A DNA stretch of 64,000 nucleotides from Membranipora membranacea (GCA_914767715.1 OU612072.1:8804001-8868000), one strand, 5' to 3'. Counted from the first letter of the stretch, positions 1 to 15,300 are shown. Translations and numbers: made by a program. Notes: generated from the letters alone by a model not told the origin.

Positions 1-1955
1 GATCATTGAGGAAGAGAAAGGAACTGATAAGAAATAGCCACTGAGCTTCCCCGAATGCTTGTTAATAATTGTAACTTGCAGCTGTGAGTGAATCGGAATC
101 GAAACTGAAGTGTCATATAGGACGTTTATGACACGAAACATGAAAGCTTACACCTCATTGCAAATAATAACCAGTGGCCTTTGTTATGTAAACCTTTTCA
201 ACTGATAAACTGAGTAGTATAAATTCCCCCACAATGCTGAGATGTAATTTGACATGGTAGCCTATTTTAATTACCAGAAATATGAATACTAGTCAATAGT
301 GTAAGCCAACTAGCTGGCTCATCCTTTTTATGTTAGAAATGTTGATATATTCTGCATTATTAACAGCGGTTCATCTTGTAAAGCAACCAGAACAAAAGCC
401 GGCAGCCGATCTCAATGCAAGTATTTGGTTGTGAGTGCAGAACGTCAGCTTCGAGCCTTGCTGCTAAAATCTCACTAAATAAAAGAGCTGCTAAGGCACA
501 ATATTGTTGTTTTCAAGAACTTAAGAATCTATATTTTCACTATCGAGAGGAAAGCTTGGTTTATTTGCTGACGATTGTTCGATAGAAGCCCCATTACTTG
601 AGTTCTAAGTACATTGCTTGTTATTTTTGGAGTCCAAGATGCTGACTTTTGATGAATTAAAACAATCTCTAAAAATTCTCATACCAGTGTGTTTTTGCAA
701 CTGATGTGTTTGTTGGTCTGACGCTTTTGCCATCAAAATAAAAATCACTTGTGCAAATGCCAAATCAAACAGCTCCGTGAAAACACTACATAACTTATGA
801 TAAACCAATAGTAAATCATTTGACTGGACTGTTTTCTGTTTGCTCAATCACTCTTCCATAATTACACATTCTCTTTTCGACCTGCTAATTTGCTGTGCAC
901 ACATATCAAGTAAAAATTGACCAACTTTACATAACATGATTGGAGTCACTTATAACTACGCTAAAAATTGCTCAATGAATCAGGTTATAGCGTGTCAAAG
1001 TCACTTACAGTCAACTCAGGCTATTTCTATAAATCCATCTACCTACGACCATGCTTGTCCTAACTAGCTAATATCACTGCCTTATATTGGTTTTCATAAC
1101 CAAGAAAGCCAATTACCGTACATTTTAGCATATCCTACATCAACAACAGCTATATTTTTCTAAAGCCCAATTGCCTTAATAGCCAATTTCCAAACCCCAT
1201 CGACAAGCTGGTACACACGCCAGTCGTCAACATGGAAATTAATGTTTTAACCATTCCAAACAAGTTACATGACCCCGGTCGCCTACTTCTAGATCCATCC
1301 ATCAACCTCCACCAAATCAAACTATGATTCACAGCTGTGAGGAAGCGGCCATGACCGTCTTCATCCTGCCAAACGTCGACAGAATTACTTATTCTGAGAA
1401 GCTGTCCAGGGACTAGGAGAGGTTGTGGAGATGATTATTATCGCTGTCTTATGGTGATTACTCCGGTTTTAAACCTATATAATCATGATTGATGATCTTC
1501 CCTTGTACTTCAGCTGGTATGACGATGTTTGTCTGAATATTCATCTCCGGGGACGATCCTATATTTAGTGTGTCGATGAGGCACACACCGCCGGCTAGCA
1601 GTGCCTGAGGTCAAACTGCATATTGTTTTCAGCTGAATTGTTTTGGCAGACGAATGGTCTAACAGCGCGTGATGTCTTTCGTACGCATTTGATTGTTGAG
1701 AAAACAGAGTTGATGTTTTTCTGCCAAGAGACAATCCCTAGAGATTTGAGATTCATTGAGTACTTTGCCCTTGCAATAATGATCTTATCCTTTTCTACAT
1801 ATTATATGTATCAATGGCAGGGATTATGCACCCTTTGACGTTTTAATATTTTATACAAATACAATTATTAAACAAATTTATTGAAAGTGAGAAGTTTCTG
1901 TTTTTCCAATTATATAGTGGAGAGGTTTGTCATTTGGTAGCTTATGTCATTAGAT
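1..1955. other. No gene recognised
   Basis: Only short frames occur. A plus-strand stretch near 1190-1325 reads as KLVHTPVVNMEINVLTIPNK and then shifts frame; it may be a decayed coding or transposon relic but I cannot name it. No repeat structure is obvious. Confidence 0.4.
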
Positions 1956-2923
1956 CTCATCAAGCACAAATAAACCTATCCTCCTACTAATATCTGTCAG
2001 TATCTGAGAGTTAAAGTTCCCACCACTCAACAACTCACTAAGAGCTGGGATGTTGCACTCAAGTGGATGTAGCGTTAATACATTTGCCATCACATTTAAA
2101 TTTCTCAGTGATCTCCAAGTAGCCCTGAGGTTTCCACCTCTCAAAGTTGTCATACTGTCCTAATCAGACCAAATACAGAGAGCTATAATTATGAGGTGAT
2201 CGAGACTGTGATCTCCAGCTGATAAAAGCTCCTCCAATGTCGTGATATACACAGGTAGCAATTTTATAGCTTCAACATCCTAATCCTATCACATGATAGA
2301 CTGATCCTTTGCTTCAAGTAGTTTCTATTCCGGCCATGTTATGCACATGTTGGGCAATGACTCCAGTGTTTCTATCAGGAGAGTTTCGGTGCTAATTGTG
2401 TAAACCCGAGCTGTGCTGGACTGGAGGCGAAGATTAAGAGCTAAGTACAAATCTGACTATTACTGGGAGGGCACTGATCTCTAAATCTTATCATTCTCTT
2501 TGTATAGGACCCAAATGCTTCTTATTTATCACATTATAGCTCAGCAGACTTGGACAGATATCATAATAGGTACACATGAAGTGTAACTGTATTACGGCAT
2601 TCTTGGTTCTGTTCACTGATCAAACCCAATGGAACTTTTGATACAAAGTAGGCGGAACAGGACACCAGCTACAGCCAAGCATAAGTCTGTACTGTATACA
2701 GTGCCCTTGTACTGTGATATGAGGCAGTGAGTGAGGTGATTGCAGGGAAAACTTGTTTGAGCGCTTGTAGAGTTACTGCCCCTCTGCTGTTCAAGTGCAA
2801 GCTTGTCAATAAATGAATGCATATGGGCTTGATATGGAGATTGTGGTTTTGGTCAGATTGAGTGATGATGATAAATGATGGTTTGAGGCCGATGGGAGGG
2901 TGCAGATTTGCGAGATCAGACAT
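1956..2923 (-). pseudogene. Decayed leucine-rich-repeat (NLR-like) fragment
   Basis: Minus-strand translations in shifting frames give peptides that look like real but broken coding sequence. At about 2740-2830 is LLTSLHLNSRGAVTLQALKQ followed by VFPAITSL; at about 2190-2270 is LLPVYITTLEELLSAGDHSL; at 1956-2130 is NLNVMANVLTLHPLECNIPA followed by LSELLSGG. The L-x-x-L-x-L spacing and VTLQxL-xxVFPxxTSL pattern resemble leucine-rich repeats of invertebrate NLR-type receptors. Stops and frame changes separate the pieces. No intact start, domain or splice chain was found, so it is probably a relic. The family call is from pattern only. Confidence 0.35.
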
Positions 2924-3196
2924 ATACAGATCTCACAGTTTACAGCGCACAAAAAAATCACACAAAAATTCCTCTTACTGCAAAAGCACTTAAATCCAGT
3001 TAAAATAATTGAAATGCATGAAAGCCTGTTCTGTTCAGGTGAACATTGGAGTTAATTGAATGTCAGACGCAAAAGGGAGCCGGCATTTTCAATCAAGTGA
3101 TTATCTCATGAGCGTCCCTGGATGTCAGTGTGTGGGTGAATTAAAATTTAATTAATTCTTATCAGAATTTCATTATTAAAATCTGCGCAGACATAC

Positions 3197-3381
3197 CTGT
3201 TATCGATAGAGATTGTAGAGAACTCAAGCTTAGTGGCTTCAGGTGTTTCATTCTCTCTACTTGGGAGAGATTTTCTTGATAGCACCACAGTTTTCTTGTT
3301 AACTCTTGTTGGAGGTGTAGTCGGGCTTTCCTCTTCATCACTTGGTGTTGAGTTAGAAGAATTTCGATGAGATCCAACAAA
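3197..3381 (-). CDS. Large gene, last exon seen in the window
   Basis: Exon of 185 nt, phase 0 to phase 2; acceptor TTTTTAACAG, donor CAG|GTATGTC. Peptide FVGSHRNSSNSTPSDEEESP, then basic (RVNKKTVVLSRKSLPSREN) and ends LEFSTISIDN. No stop and a good donor, so at least one more exon lies further left. I found no convincing continuation between 1 and 3196. Confidence 0.72.
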
Positions 3382-6300
3382 CTGTTAAAAAGATATAATC
3401 ATTCATTATTGCCAATTTTACTGCACAGGTACTTAATATATAGCAAAAAGGGGAGGATGGGTCTTCATTGAAGCATTGTTATCTTAAATATGCTATCACT
3501 TGTTCACTACCATTGTACCCTCCCCGATTATACGCATGTATTTCTGTTTGGTTATAAGTTATGTTCTCCTTGATCAAAATAGGCAAAGAGAAGACAACCA
3601 TAAAATAAAAGTCAGACGTGATACAATTCTCCATCAGAATTTTGTAGCTAAAAGATTCACCAAATGCTAATTTAACATATCATTTTGCCAAAATTTGCAA
3701 TCTAATTGTTTTTCCAAATACAAATTCCTCACAAGTTAAATCAAACTTAATAACTGAATAAAGCAATCCAAATATTGTATGTACATACCTTAGTTCCAGC
3801 AGCAGTGTTTTCGCTGTAAGGAATATGATGACCAGGTATAAACAGCAGATTGGCTTCACTAGTGAATCTGTCTTTATCTGCAGCATGCCTCTCCTCATCT
3901 GTAGTTACATCTACAACACACAAACATTACTATATAGCAATACATAAGAAGTTACAAATTGGAGTATCTTGTTCTTTCTCAAGGATGACATGATGTCCTG
4001 AAATAAAGCAAAGCATCATCGAAAACTGCCAGCACTTTTGAAGCAGCCAAGCACCAAGGATGAGACAATCTTGCCAAGCAAGACACAAGGCTGAATACTT
4101 TCAGCCATCTTATCAAGCAGCCAATCACAAGTCACAGATCAGGGATACAGCCAATCAGCATTCACAGATGATTAATACAGCCAATCAGAACTCAGGGATA
4201 TCAATACCAGTAGAACTGTTTTCCGACTCGTATACGGCGGAGTAGACCCAGCCACTGATAGAAGAGTCCAATATATCCATGTTCCAGTAGGTCATGTTGG
4301 CGAGGAGTTCCAGCCACAAAATCAGACTCATGCTCAGACTACCAAACAAAACTATGCAAACATCGCCACAGCAATGTCATGAGACTTCTTCATCTGACAG
4401 CGAAGCAAGACTAGGAGTCTGTGTGATTGACAACTCTTTTACTATTCAGTACTAGACATTGCTAACACCGCTATATTTTTCTGCAGGTAATTTGCAAAAG
4501 CGAACCGATGCAGTCAACAATGTCCAGTGAACCAAACAATAGTTAAACAAATCTGCCTTACAAGGAAATGCATACTATTTCTATAACTAACATGGCCTCA
4601 AAATTACTATTGAGTAACTAGATTTGGCAAGTTAACTGGATATAAATCACTCCCCCACAAACAATGCGGACAGTTTTAATCCTGTAGCAGTCACCTGGCT
4701 AAGTTAGTCAATCTCTGAATGGATAAGCCCGAGGTATCACTAGGGCTCAAAATGTTCTTTTGGGATTAGCTCTTTCTAATGGTGGCTTTCATCACATATT
4801 GAGAACGCAAAATCTCAACCACAACCATGGTGAAAAAAGCTTTACCTCAAAGGTTACATAAGTAACTAGCCCCAATCATAGTACACTTACATAGGTACAT
4901 TACAATGCATTGATGCTTGTAATATTTTTCAATAACAAATATCTAACATTATTAATTGCAAGAAAATCGTGCCAAGTGTCTGACACCACAATAATTAACA
5001 CATTACTTTTACTTCATTACTCATATTTTCATATGTTTATCCAAGGAGCAAAAGCTTGGCTTATCATGACTCGACGCCCACAGCTCAGACTTTTATTTTT
5101 CGAATCTATCAACCTATTACAGGATGGATATTAAAATTAGGCAATAAACTGACTTCATAACTTCAAACAGTGTATAAAACAGTAATACACACCTTCAGCT
5201 GTATCTGGTCTGTGTGGTGTAACAGTAGTGAACTCATGATCTTGATAGTGCTCAGGATGAGTGGGAGTTTCATCACTGGTAAGATTACTTCTGCCTGGCC
5301 TCACAGACACGCTTCTTATCTCACTGATACCGGAGGTGTGCTCGACTGATGGCACTAGTTGGACATTCACTCGAGGTTTGGTAGCAGGCCTGATGGTAGC
5401 TGTGACTGTCTCTATACCCGTCACTGCAAAAAAAATTTCATTTCTTGCTATATTCTTTGTAAACAATAAAAATCAACCAATCAATCTTAGGGTATCTTTT
5501 GTTTCACTTAACCTCATATTATTCCTGCCTGCCTCCATCACCTGGTAGCACCAAGGAAGCAGCTGAAAGCTATTAAAAATTCTCTAGTCCAATAAAAGTA
5601 TGGCACAGGCGTAGCATTTGTGGGTTTCGTAACCCGATCTAAATTCTGAACTCACCTATATTAGGAGTAATCTCCTCATTCTCAGATCCAGATTCCTCTG
5701 TATCAGCGGGTATAACTCCTGATTCTGTGGCGCTGAATGTGTCTGATGGTTCAGTTGTAGCCTCTATAGCAGACTTGGTCACCTCAGATGGATTTATATA
5801 GATAGTCTCACTGAATTCTTCTCCGTCAGCCTTCTCATGTTCATCAGGCACTGATGTAACCTGGAGAAGTAACAACATAGACTATGCGAAAATAATTCAT
5901 TTTCAAGGTTGAGGCCTTAACCTTGATGGATTCAACTCCACATACACATAAACACCTATCTTATTTTTGAAGTAAACTTAAATGAACGAACATCAACACT
6001 CTAGTGACATCAACAAGAATGATCATCTAGCTAGCTTTAGACACTCTTCAAGATCTAGACATTGATCTTCTCTTACCTTGAGATAAGATCTGCTTGGTGT
6101 TATATAACCAGTAGAGTAAGTCTCACTACTTTGTCTACTGAGAGTTGCCTTCTCCTGACCCAATGTGTGAACAACTCCTACAAAATTCAGCAACTATATA
6201 TTGTCATTATTCTATGGTAGAACTTACATTGTGCAAGGCCTGACCTCTGATGCATCACATAAGCAGGTACAAAAGAATTCACATGTAACTCTGGGTGATT

Positions 6301-9300
6301 GGGTTCCATAGTCAATTAGGTTTGCTTCAATTGATTAGCCTTAGATAATCAAGTAGGAATTTCTATCATTTATCACGTTCAAGCCCAAAATCACAGTTTT
6401 AATGAAGGAGCGACTGGGCAAGATGAAAGTGAGCTGTCAACCTAACATCACATAAGTTGTTATATAATGCTTGTCAAGGTCTCACATTACATTCCCACCT
6501 ACATTAGGTCACCCTTTGTTGACATGTCCTATCATTACAATCAGTAACTAGTAGCCTAGTAATAATGAATAAAGCTGATCACATCCTTTTCACACAAAGA
6601 ACTGTATAGTAGCAGATTGGTTATCTATCTCATTTTCCTTTGCAGATAAAATGAAAACCTAGCAGCACATCAAACAAGCAGCAAACAGCAGCGAAACAAT
6701 CTCATAATACATTAGGAGGGGCATGCACACAAGCATTACCAAACAGATGAACAGCACAGCTAACATAACAACATCATAATGTAATAAAACACAACTGTCA
6801 TAATTGCTAGCAGGGGTTTGGAATAGTATTTGGAGGAATTTTTGGCGCTGCAAAATGCAGGCCTTGTGTTTGTCTGATGAATCATGAACAGACAGTGTTC
6901 ATTTATGAGAGAAGCTGTGCTGATTGTAAGAGGGCTCATGTACCTGCCAAACTAGAGGCACACATGCGTGAACTGAGAATATCATGCCGATGCAAGCACA
7001 TCATAGCATACAATCAGGATGCCAGAATAAGATTCCACACAAAACTGGAATCCAAAATAGAAGTAGAATAATGAATGCACCCGAAACAGTCCAATCCCAT
7101 ATCTCACAGGTAAATACCAAGACAGAATACCAAATCAACATCCCCATGACCACAAGACCAATACATGACATGACAACACAATACAAGAGCAGCGGCATTT
7201 AGAGAAGAAATCTTCGTACCACCTAAAAATATTTATTTATGCTGACCGAGGTATCCTAAGATTCACAAACCTGACTGAGAGTGAGAGGATGACGGCACAT
7301 TGATGCTGCTCCAGTTAGCCGGCAGTCCCACTTCTGTTTCCCAGATAGCGTAGTTCCTAAGCCTATTATCACAGCTTCCGTGTTCATGTGGTATTGACTC
7401 GCTGCGTGTGATCCTACCCTGTAACACTGAGTATTCAGGTGAGTCATCGTCAGCTGCCGGAGATGCTGCCGGAGAGGCAGACAATGACTGTGTCCTTCTG
7501 TCAAAGTCTCTTATCACAGTGGTTTTGTTTTGTTGAGTTGTATTTATTTGAAGTGATTGCGAGTAGTTTTCTGGAGATAATTGTTCCGAGTGATGCATTA
7601 TGGGGCTGAGTATAATACTTCCTGTAGAGTGTTTGCCGTTTAAGGTCATGTGACTGGGGTAGAGCTGGTCGCCCTGTTCTGTAATGTGCTGTTTGAGAGT
7701 GAAACCTCCTTTAGATATCATACTAGCAGGCGACAGAGGAGTAGAAGGGCCCAATTTAGGAATGATTGTGGCGTTAGAGATGAATTGTGGGTCGACTAAG
7801 CTACTCTTGGAGGATATCTCAATCTTACGCACCTTGCCAGGTGGTATCTCAGTCGTGACCTCAGAGGGTAATCCAGATATAATTATAGACTTAGGTCCAC
7901 TATGACTCACAAATGAGTTTGTTGATTCGTTTGCCAAGTCATCAGACTCACTTGATTGTTGAAGTGATTCAAGAATCAGTTGCTGAACATTAACGTCAGT
8001 CACCGGGCTAGCACCATCGGGAGATTTAACACTTGATTGCACATTGACTACCATAGCGGTAGGTTTAGAATTACTTACAGTCACCAATTCATGCTCGGAG
8101 CCAGCTACCGATGGTGTTGTACTAGAAAAAAAGTTGAATTGTATTTCCGGCGTATTGTCTGACGGTTTATTACTAAGCTGAGTGATCTTATGAGTCTTTT
8201 CTACGAGTCTATGCTTCTGTTGTCTGGGTGAGGATGGTACGGAGATATCCACCACTACCGATGAGGAATGTGTAGGTCCCTGTTTGACGGAGGCAGTAAC
8301 AGGATCGTGTTCTGTATACTGAGTTCCACCGCTCATATATCCAAAGTCGGAGCTACCCGTCATAACGCTGAGTAGATTATCATTATCGTCACTCTCCCGC
8401 CGCTCCATCCTGCTGTCAAAGTTACAGGGCAGGTCACTGGGTGATAGACTGAGACGGCTGACTGTGGCTAGATTACTATCAGGGTCCGACTCGTTAGCCG
8501 GGCTATCGTCACACACCAGCTGAGATAAGTCCTCTCTATTAGAATACCGGTTGAGATATCCGAGGCCGGCGCCTTTAGCTGTGTACGGAGAGGAACCTCC
8601 GGACGACTCGTAGTAATAATCCTCTTCTGCCGAGTCGTCTAGTAGTATATTATCCAGTTGAAACTGTTCATGTGGCGGCTGTTCATCTAATCCTAAGATA
8701 CATCAAATATAACGTTACATAACATTAATCTAATATCTAATATTGTTAGTTCAACCTGTCAGCCTATGCTGGTATAATCCACTTTTACTTAGCCAATACA
8801 CTGATATGACCAAACTCCCCTCACTTTAACTCCCTACAGTGCTGGCTTGTAATTTCATAATAAATCTCAACGACTAAACTACTAGCATTCATGATCATAG
8901 CACTCTGAGAGCAAATAATTCCTTTGTTGTAGCACTACACCTTAGCTTCTTATCACCGTTATTATCCTGTCACTATAGTAGTAGTAGTCTTCATTCACAC
9001 TTACTATAATATTCACAGCTTGACTCTAATTCACAACTGGTATAATTTATAAATCTTTGAGTCACTGATATGGAATATACCTTAGTGCCATGAGTGAAAT
9101 ATTCATGATAAAAGCCAAGTCTACTGCTACTGCTACTGCTGCTGCTTAGCATCCAGATAAAAAAACTTGTGCAACGCTTCACTAATAAACCTGAATTAAA
9201 CACTTTATCAGACAGCAGACAGCCTTGCTGAGGTATTCACGCTAAAAATTACAACCTACTAACTGAATATTTTCTGTAGTTTTGATTAATAACAATTGTG

Positions 9301-12300
9301 TGGATCTAAAAGTGGCTTATTCCATTCAGGTGCGCAATAAATATTGGCTTATTAGTCCAGAAAAGTTGAGGGTAAGCTTTCATACACCCTCAATATTGAG
9401 GGCTCATTTACTTTAGGAACTCAAGCCAAAGTGTTCGCAGAATGAACTTTTGTACACAATACAACAGATTCTTTATTTTTTACTACTGCTTTGTATGGTA
9501 AAGTGTGAGTTGCGATTCAATGAATCTATCTATTACAGCACACAATTCATCGAAAGTTCGCATGGTTACACCTAATTAGGTATCCAAATTCCCTGAGGAC
9601 ATCCTAGCGCTGATTAAAGGGTAATTAAAAGAGAGGGTAATAGAATTTAGTCATGAATATAGAAGTTTGTCATCCGATGAACTTGTCAGATACATTGAAA
9701 GCTGAAGAAAAGAACCAGAAGTTCCCCATCGGTAATATAATTGACGTGACCATCAATTGAAGGGAGTAAAAAATACTGCGAGGTTGTTAACATTTATCAG
9801 TGAAACTTCCCTGTGCAGACAACTCTAAATTATATCTACATTTTCCTCTAATCTGATTGGTTAAGAGCAGTGACAGGGGTTAGAATATTACCTTTTCTCA
9901 GTTGGATATCAAGCTTAGTGTTATACTCTTCTAGCCTGTACAGTGTTCTCTCGGCTGTGGATTTAGGGCTAAGTGTGATACTAGGTGATACCGTCCCTTC
10001 CTTTATAGCATTGTTATTAGATAGATCACAGTCAGTAATGTCAGATGGGTTTTGCGGATGACTATAATGTTTAAGTCTAGTTGCTGTAAGCAATGGTAAG
10101 GCCTCCCTAGGCACCGTTGACTGCAGATCTTTGGTTAGGCTGGCATTGTTATCTATATAGGCAAAATAATGACAAGCTGGGATATTAGCAAGGTATAAAA
10201 TGTCAGCGGCAAACGCACCACGATAGATAAGTATGATGTTAGCAGCAGGAGTTAGAGCTTCAAATCTCAGCGTAATACATCCCAGGACCTCAAGGCACAC
10301 CAGTAAAGCGGAGCAGTATGGGTAAAGAGAGAGTGAAGGAGACCACAGCTTAGCTCTTAGATAGTGAGGTTGGGAGTTTTAAAACTTAACTGTCCTCAAT
10401 ATCTTGTCCTTGAGTTATCTTGTTGGGAGGGCAAGCTTTTTCTAGATAGTAGGAAACATCTAGAAAGGCATTTCAGCAGGTTAGATAGTAAAACTTCATA
10501 AACCAATCATCACTTACCGACAACTAGCTTTCCATCAAGTAGCACCAGATCACCTTCCTCTACAAGGGATTCCGCATCACTTTCCAAGTTGGAATCCCTC
10601 CTGGATTTCCCACCACTAGGAGGCGTGGTAGAAGGGCTGACAGTATTACTAAAGCTCTGCAACTGCAGAAACCTTTTCACTTTAGGTGACGCAAATACCT
10701 GAAAATAGGAAAAATAATTCAGTTAAGTCAAAGAAACCTAAGTTAACCTTGTGATGCATTGTATTAGCTGAATGTTCCATGTTCTCACAATCGCAATTGT
10801 ATTGGTCATTACAGAATGCTTTGGATTTTGATTTCCCATTTTGGTTTATTTTCAAGTGAATTGTCTGCTCTTGGTGCATGGAAGGACAACTTAAACTTTG
10901 CTGACAAAAAAAGTGCTTTACAATGTTGGAGTTTGTATTTATCGGCATTAGTAGTGGGTTAATATTAATAGTCACCACAATGGAAGTTGATTTTTGGTTG
11001 TTCAGCGCAATGCTAAGGGGCAGCAGCAGGTGAAATTCAAAAGTTAGTTTTCCTTATAATAGCATGATGTATTATTTAGTTGCAGCCAATCTCTAATATC
11101 AAGGCGAAATCAACGGAGAAAATTATAAGATTTTAGAACTATGCATTTTCGTAACTGATATCATGACAATCACATGACAAGTTCTATAAAATCGCTTCAC
11201 AATATCAGGTTATGGATGTGTCTTCAACTTATAAGCCACTCATGATGCAAAACTACGACTGAATATTTGACCCGCTGAAATATCAATTTAAATCTTTTGG
11301 TTCTGATTTATGAGCCTGTCAATCCGATCACATCTATGTAACTTTTGCAATCAATACTCAACTATTGTCAGCCAATCAAACGAAGATAATAAAGATAAAC
11401 CAAATAAATGCTGGCAGCTGCAGCACATCCTTAGGGAGTTATGTTCTCAAAAATGTAAATACTTGAATTCATGAATTTTATCATTGACATCATTGCGAGA
11501 TGAATATTCAGTTCAAATTCAAACTTTGATCTGAAGCCTTATCCTCACGCAAAATTTGTGGTGTAAGCCAACAAGTTTCCTTGTCACAAATCTTTGAGAA
11601 CACAACTCCAACAGGAAGTCAGTCTAGGAGCACTAAATGGACTCATTAAAAGTAAAATACTAGAAGATGACAAGATTTACCAAATCATTAGTAGTTGACA
11701 ACGACACTGGTACTTTCTGTCAATGAGTAAATCATTAGATAATGTCAAGGTCGTATGAGAAGGAAATTTAACTGATGAGCAGGTCTAGTAATAAACAGAC
11801 GACCTGATTCTGCTTCTGTTGTGTTATAAGTTTACAAGTTAGAAGAAAATATATGGATTATTCAAAAATACAAGTCTGCCAGCCTGAACCACAATTATAA
11901 GCTAATAAGATAAGATGAGACGGGTCTCTAGTTTTTTCATTTGAACAAATCAATCAGACTTGAAAGTTTTAATTAATATTCTGCACACCTGCCTATATGG
12001 AAGTTCATTCAAATTCATATCATATCGCAGCTTATACATAGTTCAATGGTGCTGCCTGAGTCCATAGAACTAAGCTAATACATACAGGGTTTGACTAAGT
12101 TATAATACACATACCCTTTCCCCTGGTGAGTAGATCTTTCTTCTAGGACTAGATGATGACATATTCTCGTCACTTTCACCTTCTGAAGGCTCTTCTTCTA
12201 TAACAGATTCTAATCCTGACTCAGCCTGCCACAAATAATAAAAATGGGGATGGTGAGATGGCGCAATCAATAATGCGCTTGCTCACTGCCAGACGATTGG

Positions 12301-15300
12301 TACCGCAGGAGATGTGATCTCATGTCCCGATGAGGGAGCTTACAAAGGCTGACTGTTCCAGCTCCCAGCACCCTCAGGTGTATACTTCTCCTCATAATAC
12401 AGCTAGTTGCATCACACCTCTTAGGATTTAAAAGGCTTCTATCGCCTATGGTAACTCACACTTATGACACGAGCTACAGGATCCCCAGTTCTATCACTTA
12501 CGCAAATACTTCAATGTGACAAACAAGGGCCATGTTTATAACACAAATGGCTCATATACAAGACCATACATGAAACACAGAAAAATTCCATCGGCATAAA
12601 TATGTTCATATCTACTGGCTAGCGCAGGTTGTAGTTTGCTATATTTTACTCAATAATGGCAACCAAAACCAATGGTCAACTAAGTGAAGCTAAGAGAACC
12701 TTTCTTTTCAATCGGTCGCTGTGATGCTTTTTCAGAAGGTGAGGTGAAGAAGGATCAACTTACAGTAGTAAACTGGCTCAGAAGTCCCTGAGATCCTCTG
12801 ATAGGCTCACATTTGTTATAAATAAAGAATTCATCATCATCGTCTATATCATCATCAAATGACTCGTAGGTTCGTAGTTCTGAGGCTACGCTCTTCAGTA
12901 GAGCCTCGGTCTCATCAAATAAGTCATCAGAGTCGTCGGATAAACCGTCTAATGATCCTGAGAGAACAAAAACAACAATAAAATATTAATCAATTGTAGA
13001 CTGTGACATCGTAATGCAGATAATAAGAGTTACCTACTCTTATGGAAGGGACTTTTTCGTCCATCAATAATTCATACCAAGTAGGGCATTGAATTTTTTT
13101 ACCATGCAAATCTGACATAACTTTATCATAAGTAACTCCCTGACTATACCATGCTTTGGTCTTTGGGTAGTCAGTCTTTAATCAATTGTAGAAAAAATAC
13201 CGAAAGGTGATATACTGACTATCACAATAATATAATATTGAAATATGTGGTCCTACAGCTTGGGTGTAACTGGGAGAAAGTGTACCATCGTTGATAAACT
13301 ACTCTAAGTACCTGTTACTCAAATCAATATTGCGAGCTGACCTCAGTTTTTGTTTAAATTCCCCAATCAATTGCCCTGTGGAGGTCCATAGCTGGACTTG
13401 CACATCCACCATGAAAACACAACCATTCTTATATCATTCCTTTGTGATGGCATATTTTGACACAGTCACTCACCTGATGAGTTGCTCTTTACACCAGGGA
13501 ACAGTTTCCTTAGATCATCTAGCGACTTAGATCTGAGTGTCGGACTGAACTCTGTAGTCGGAGAGTCGACTGTAATGTGGGCGGAGTCACTGTATCGACG
13601 CTTACGCTCTGTAGAATATTGTCTGTCTACATGAGCACCTGTAAGAAAAAGGTGGATAAGACCCTATTATAATAATATTAAATTATAATAAATATTGTAT
13701 TAAAAGAATTTATATAATATAAGAATATATTATATTCTTACAGAGCAGATAGATGTAGCAACACAGAATATGATTTTGTAGTCAACGTGTGAAAAACTAC
13801 TCCCATGGATGGCCAACGGGTTTGTGCTGCTTTTTTCAACGGGGGCACTCATGACATAACATGAAATTATCAAATATTCTTTCTACACATCTTAGTTAGC
13901 AATCGTAGTGAAGGCTTAAATATGCATATCAGGTGCTTCTGACGAATCACACTCACTATTCTGATTTTTATTCTAATTCAAATTCAAATTCAGATTCTGC
14001 TTTTGATTCCGCTAGGCCTACTAATTCTAACGCACACTCACCAGTTCTGGGCTGATCTTCGCTCCAGTGCCGAACTTTTCCCTCAGCTGGTCTGCAAACT
14101 TGATTATTATAACTATTATTAGAACTATCACCCTGCGCAGTGTGGAGTAATTCGTCCTCGTCCTCTGCTATGAGTATATGTGTATCAGGGTCGGGTAACT
14201 CTAGGTAATGCTGTGATTGGTCGGTCTCTAATGGCCGCCTAGTAGACTGAGATTCTGAGTAGTGAGTTGAGTGTTTATTATTCGCGTGGTGGCCTTTCTG
14301 CCGACCCAATGTAGATGTACCTGATCAAAATGAATAAAAACATATCATAGTAGACCCAGCGTTTAAAACCCCTCACAGCCCTCTTCTTTCTGGGTTTAAG
14401 TCAAACTAGATGGAGTGAACTGCCAATGGAACTTAAATATTGAGGCAATACATTCATTAAAGGGGTTTCTGTGGTACACAATGTCATTTGACCGTTTCTA
14501 TGAGGTAAACACTAGCCAACTTAATAGCCCATAGGAAGTAGATCATATTGTAAATCACCATTTTATATTGACATTTAATAATTAGATAAAAATTATATAA
14601 ATTTCTCCATGAGATATGCAGACACAAGTTGCAGAATATTGTTGAAATTTTAGGGATCAAGCACCATGGTGTTACCAGTAGATCATTGGGTGACCAGTAA
14701 GCATAGAGATTATTTGGAAACCAAAAAGGAATTTTGAAATTTCATATTCTCTTTGTTAATGGGATACTATATACAAAGTTCTCACTGCTAGATAACTGGT
14801 AACAAAGAAAAGACTTTCACCAAGTGTGCTTTTGTTTTTGGCTCTGACTTAGTTACAATGAGTGAGGGGTGTGGTGTATCTAATGATTTACCTGGTGATG
14901 TAGCTCGGTCGTGGGTAACTGTCTGTGCGTTAGATGCCTCAGAGAACTGTGATGATTGGTCGTTTTGTATGCCACTCTCCGATTCGTCTGATGTCACTTC
15001 TAATCTGCTATCTGATTGGTCATAAGATGTGTCATTTAATCTCCTAATGTGTGTTTCACTCAATGAGCGTCCTAATAAATTCTAAAAGTAGAAACAATAG
15101 AAAGATAAGAGAAAGGTTTTTTAAATCAGCCTGTCTTAACTGATCAATATCAGGTCAAAGTCTTTTGGAGTTGAAGCGCCAACCAATAGCCATTGCAACC
15201 GAAGGTATCACCAGCTAGCCCAATCTTTGCGTTGGGACTTTAAAGCAGCATCAATAGCACACTTGGAAAGGGTACTTTGATGAAGTGGTTTATAAATATT

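Noticed and set aside
1956-2153. Possible terminal exon of the large gene
   Set aside because: An acceptor at about 2157 would need phase 0, but exon 3197-3381 ends in phase 2; joined in that phase it stops after two codons.
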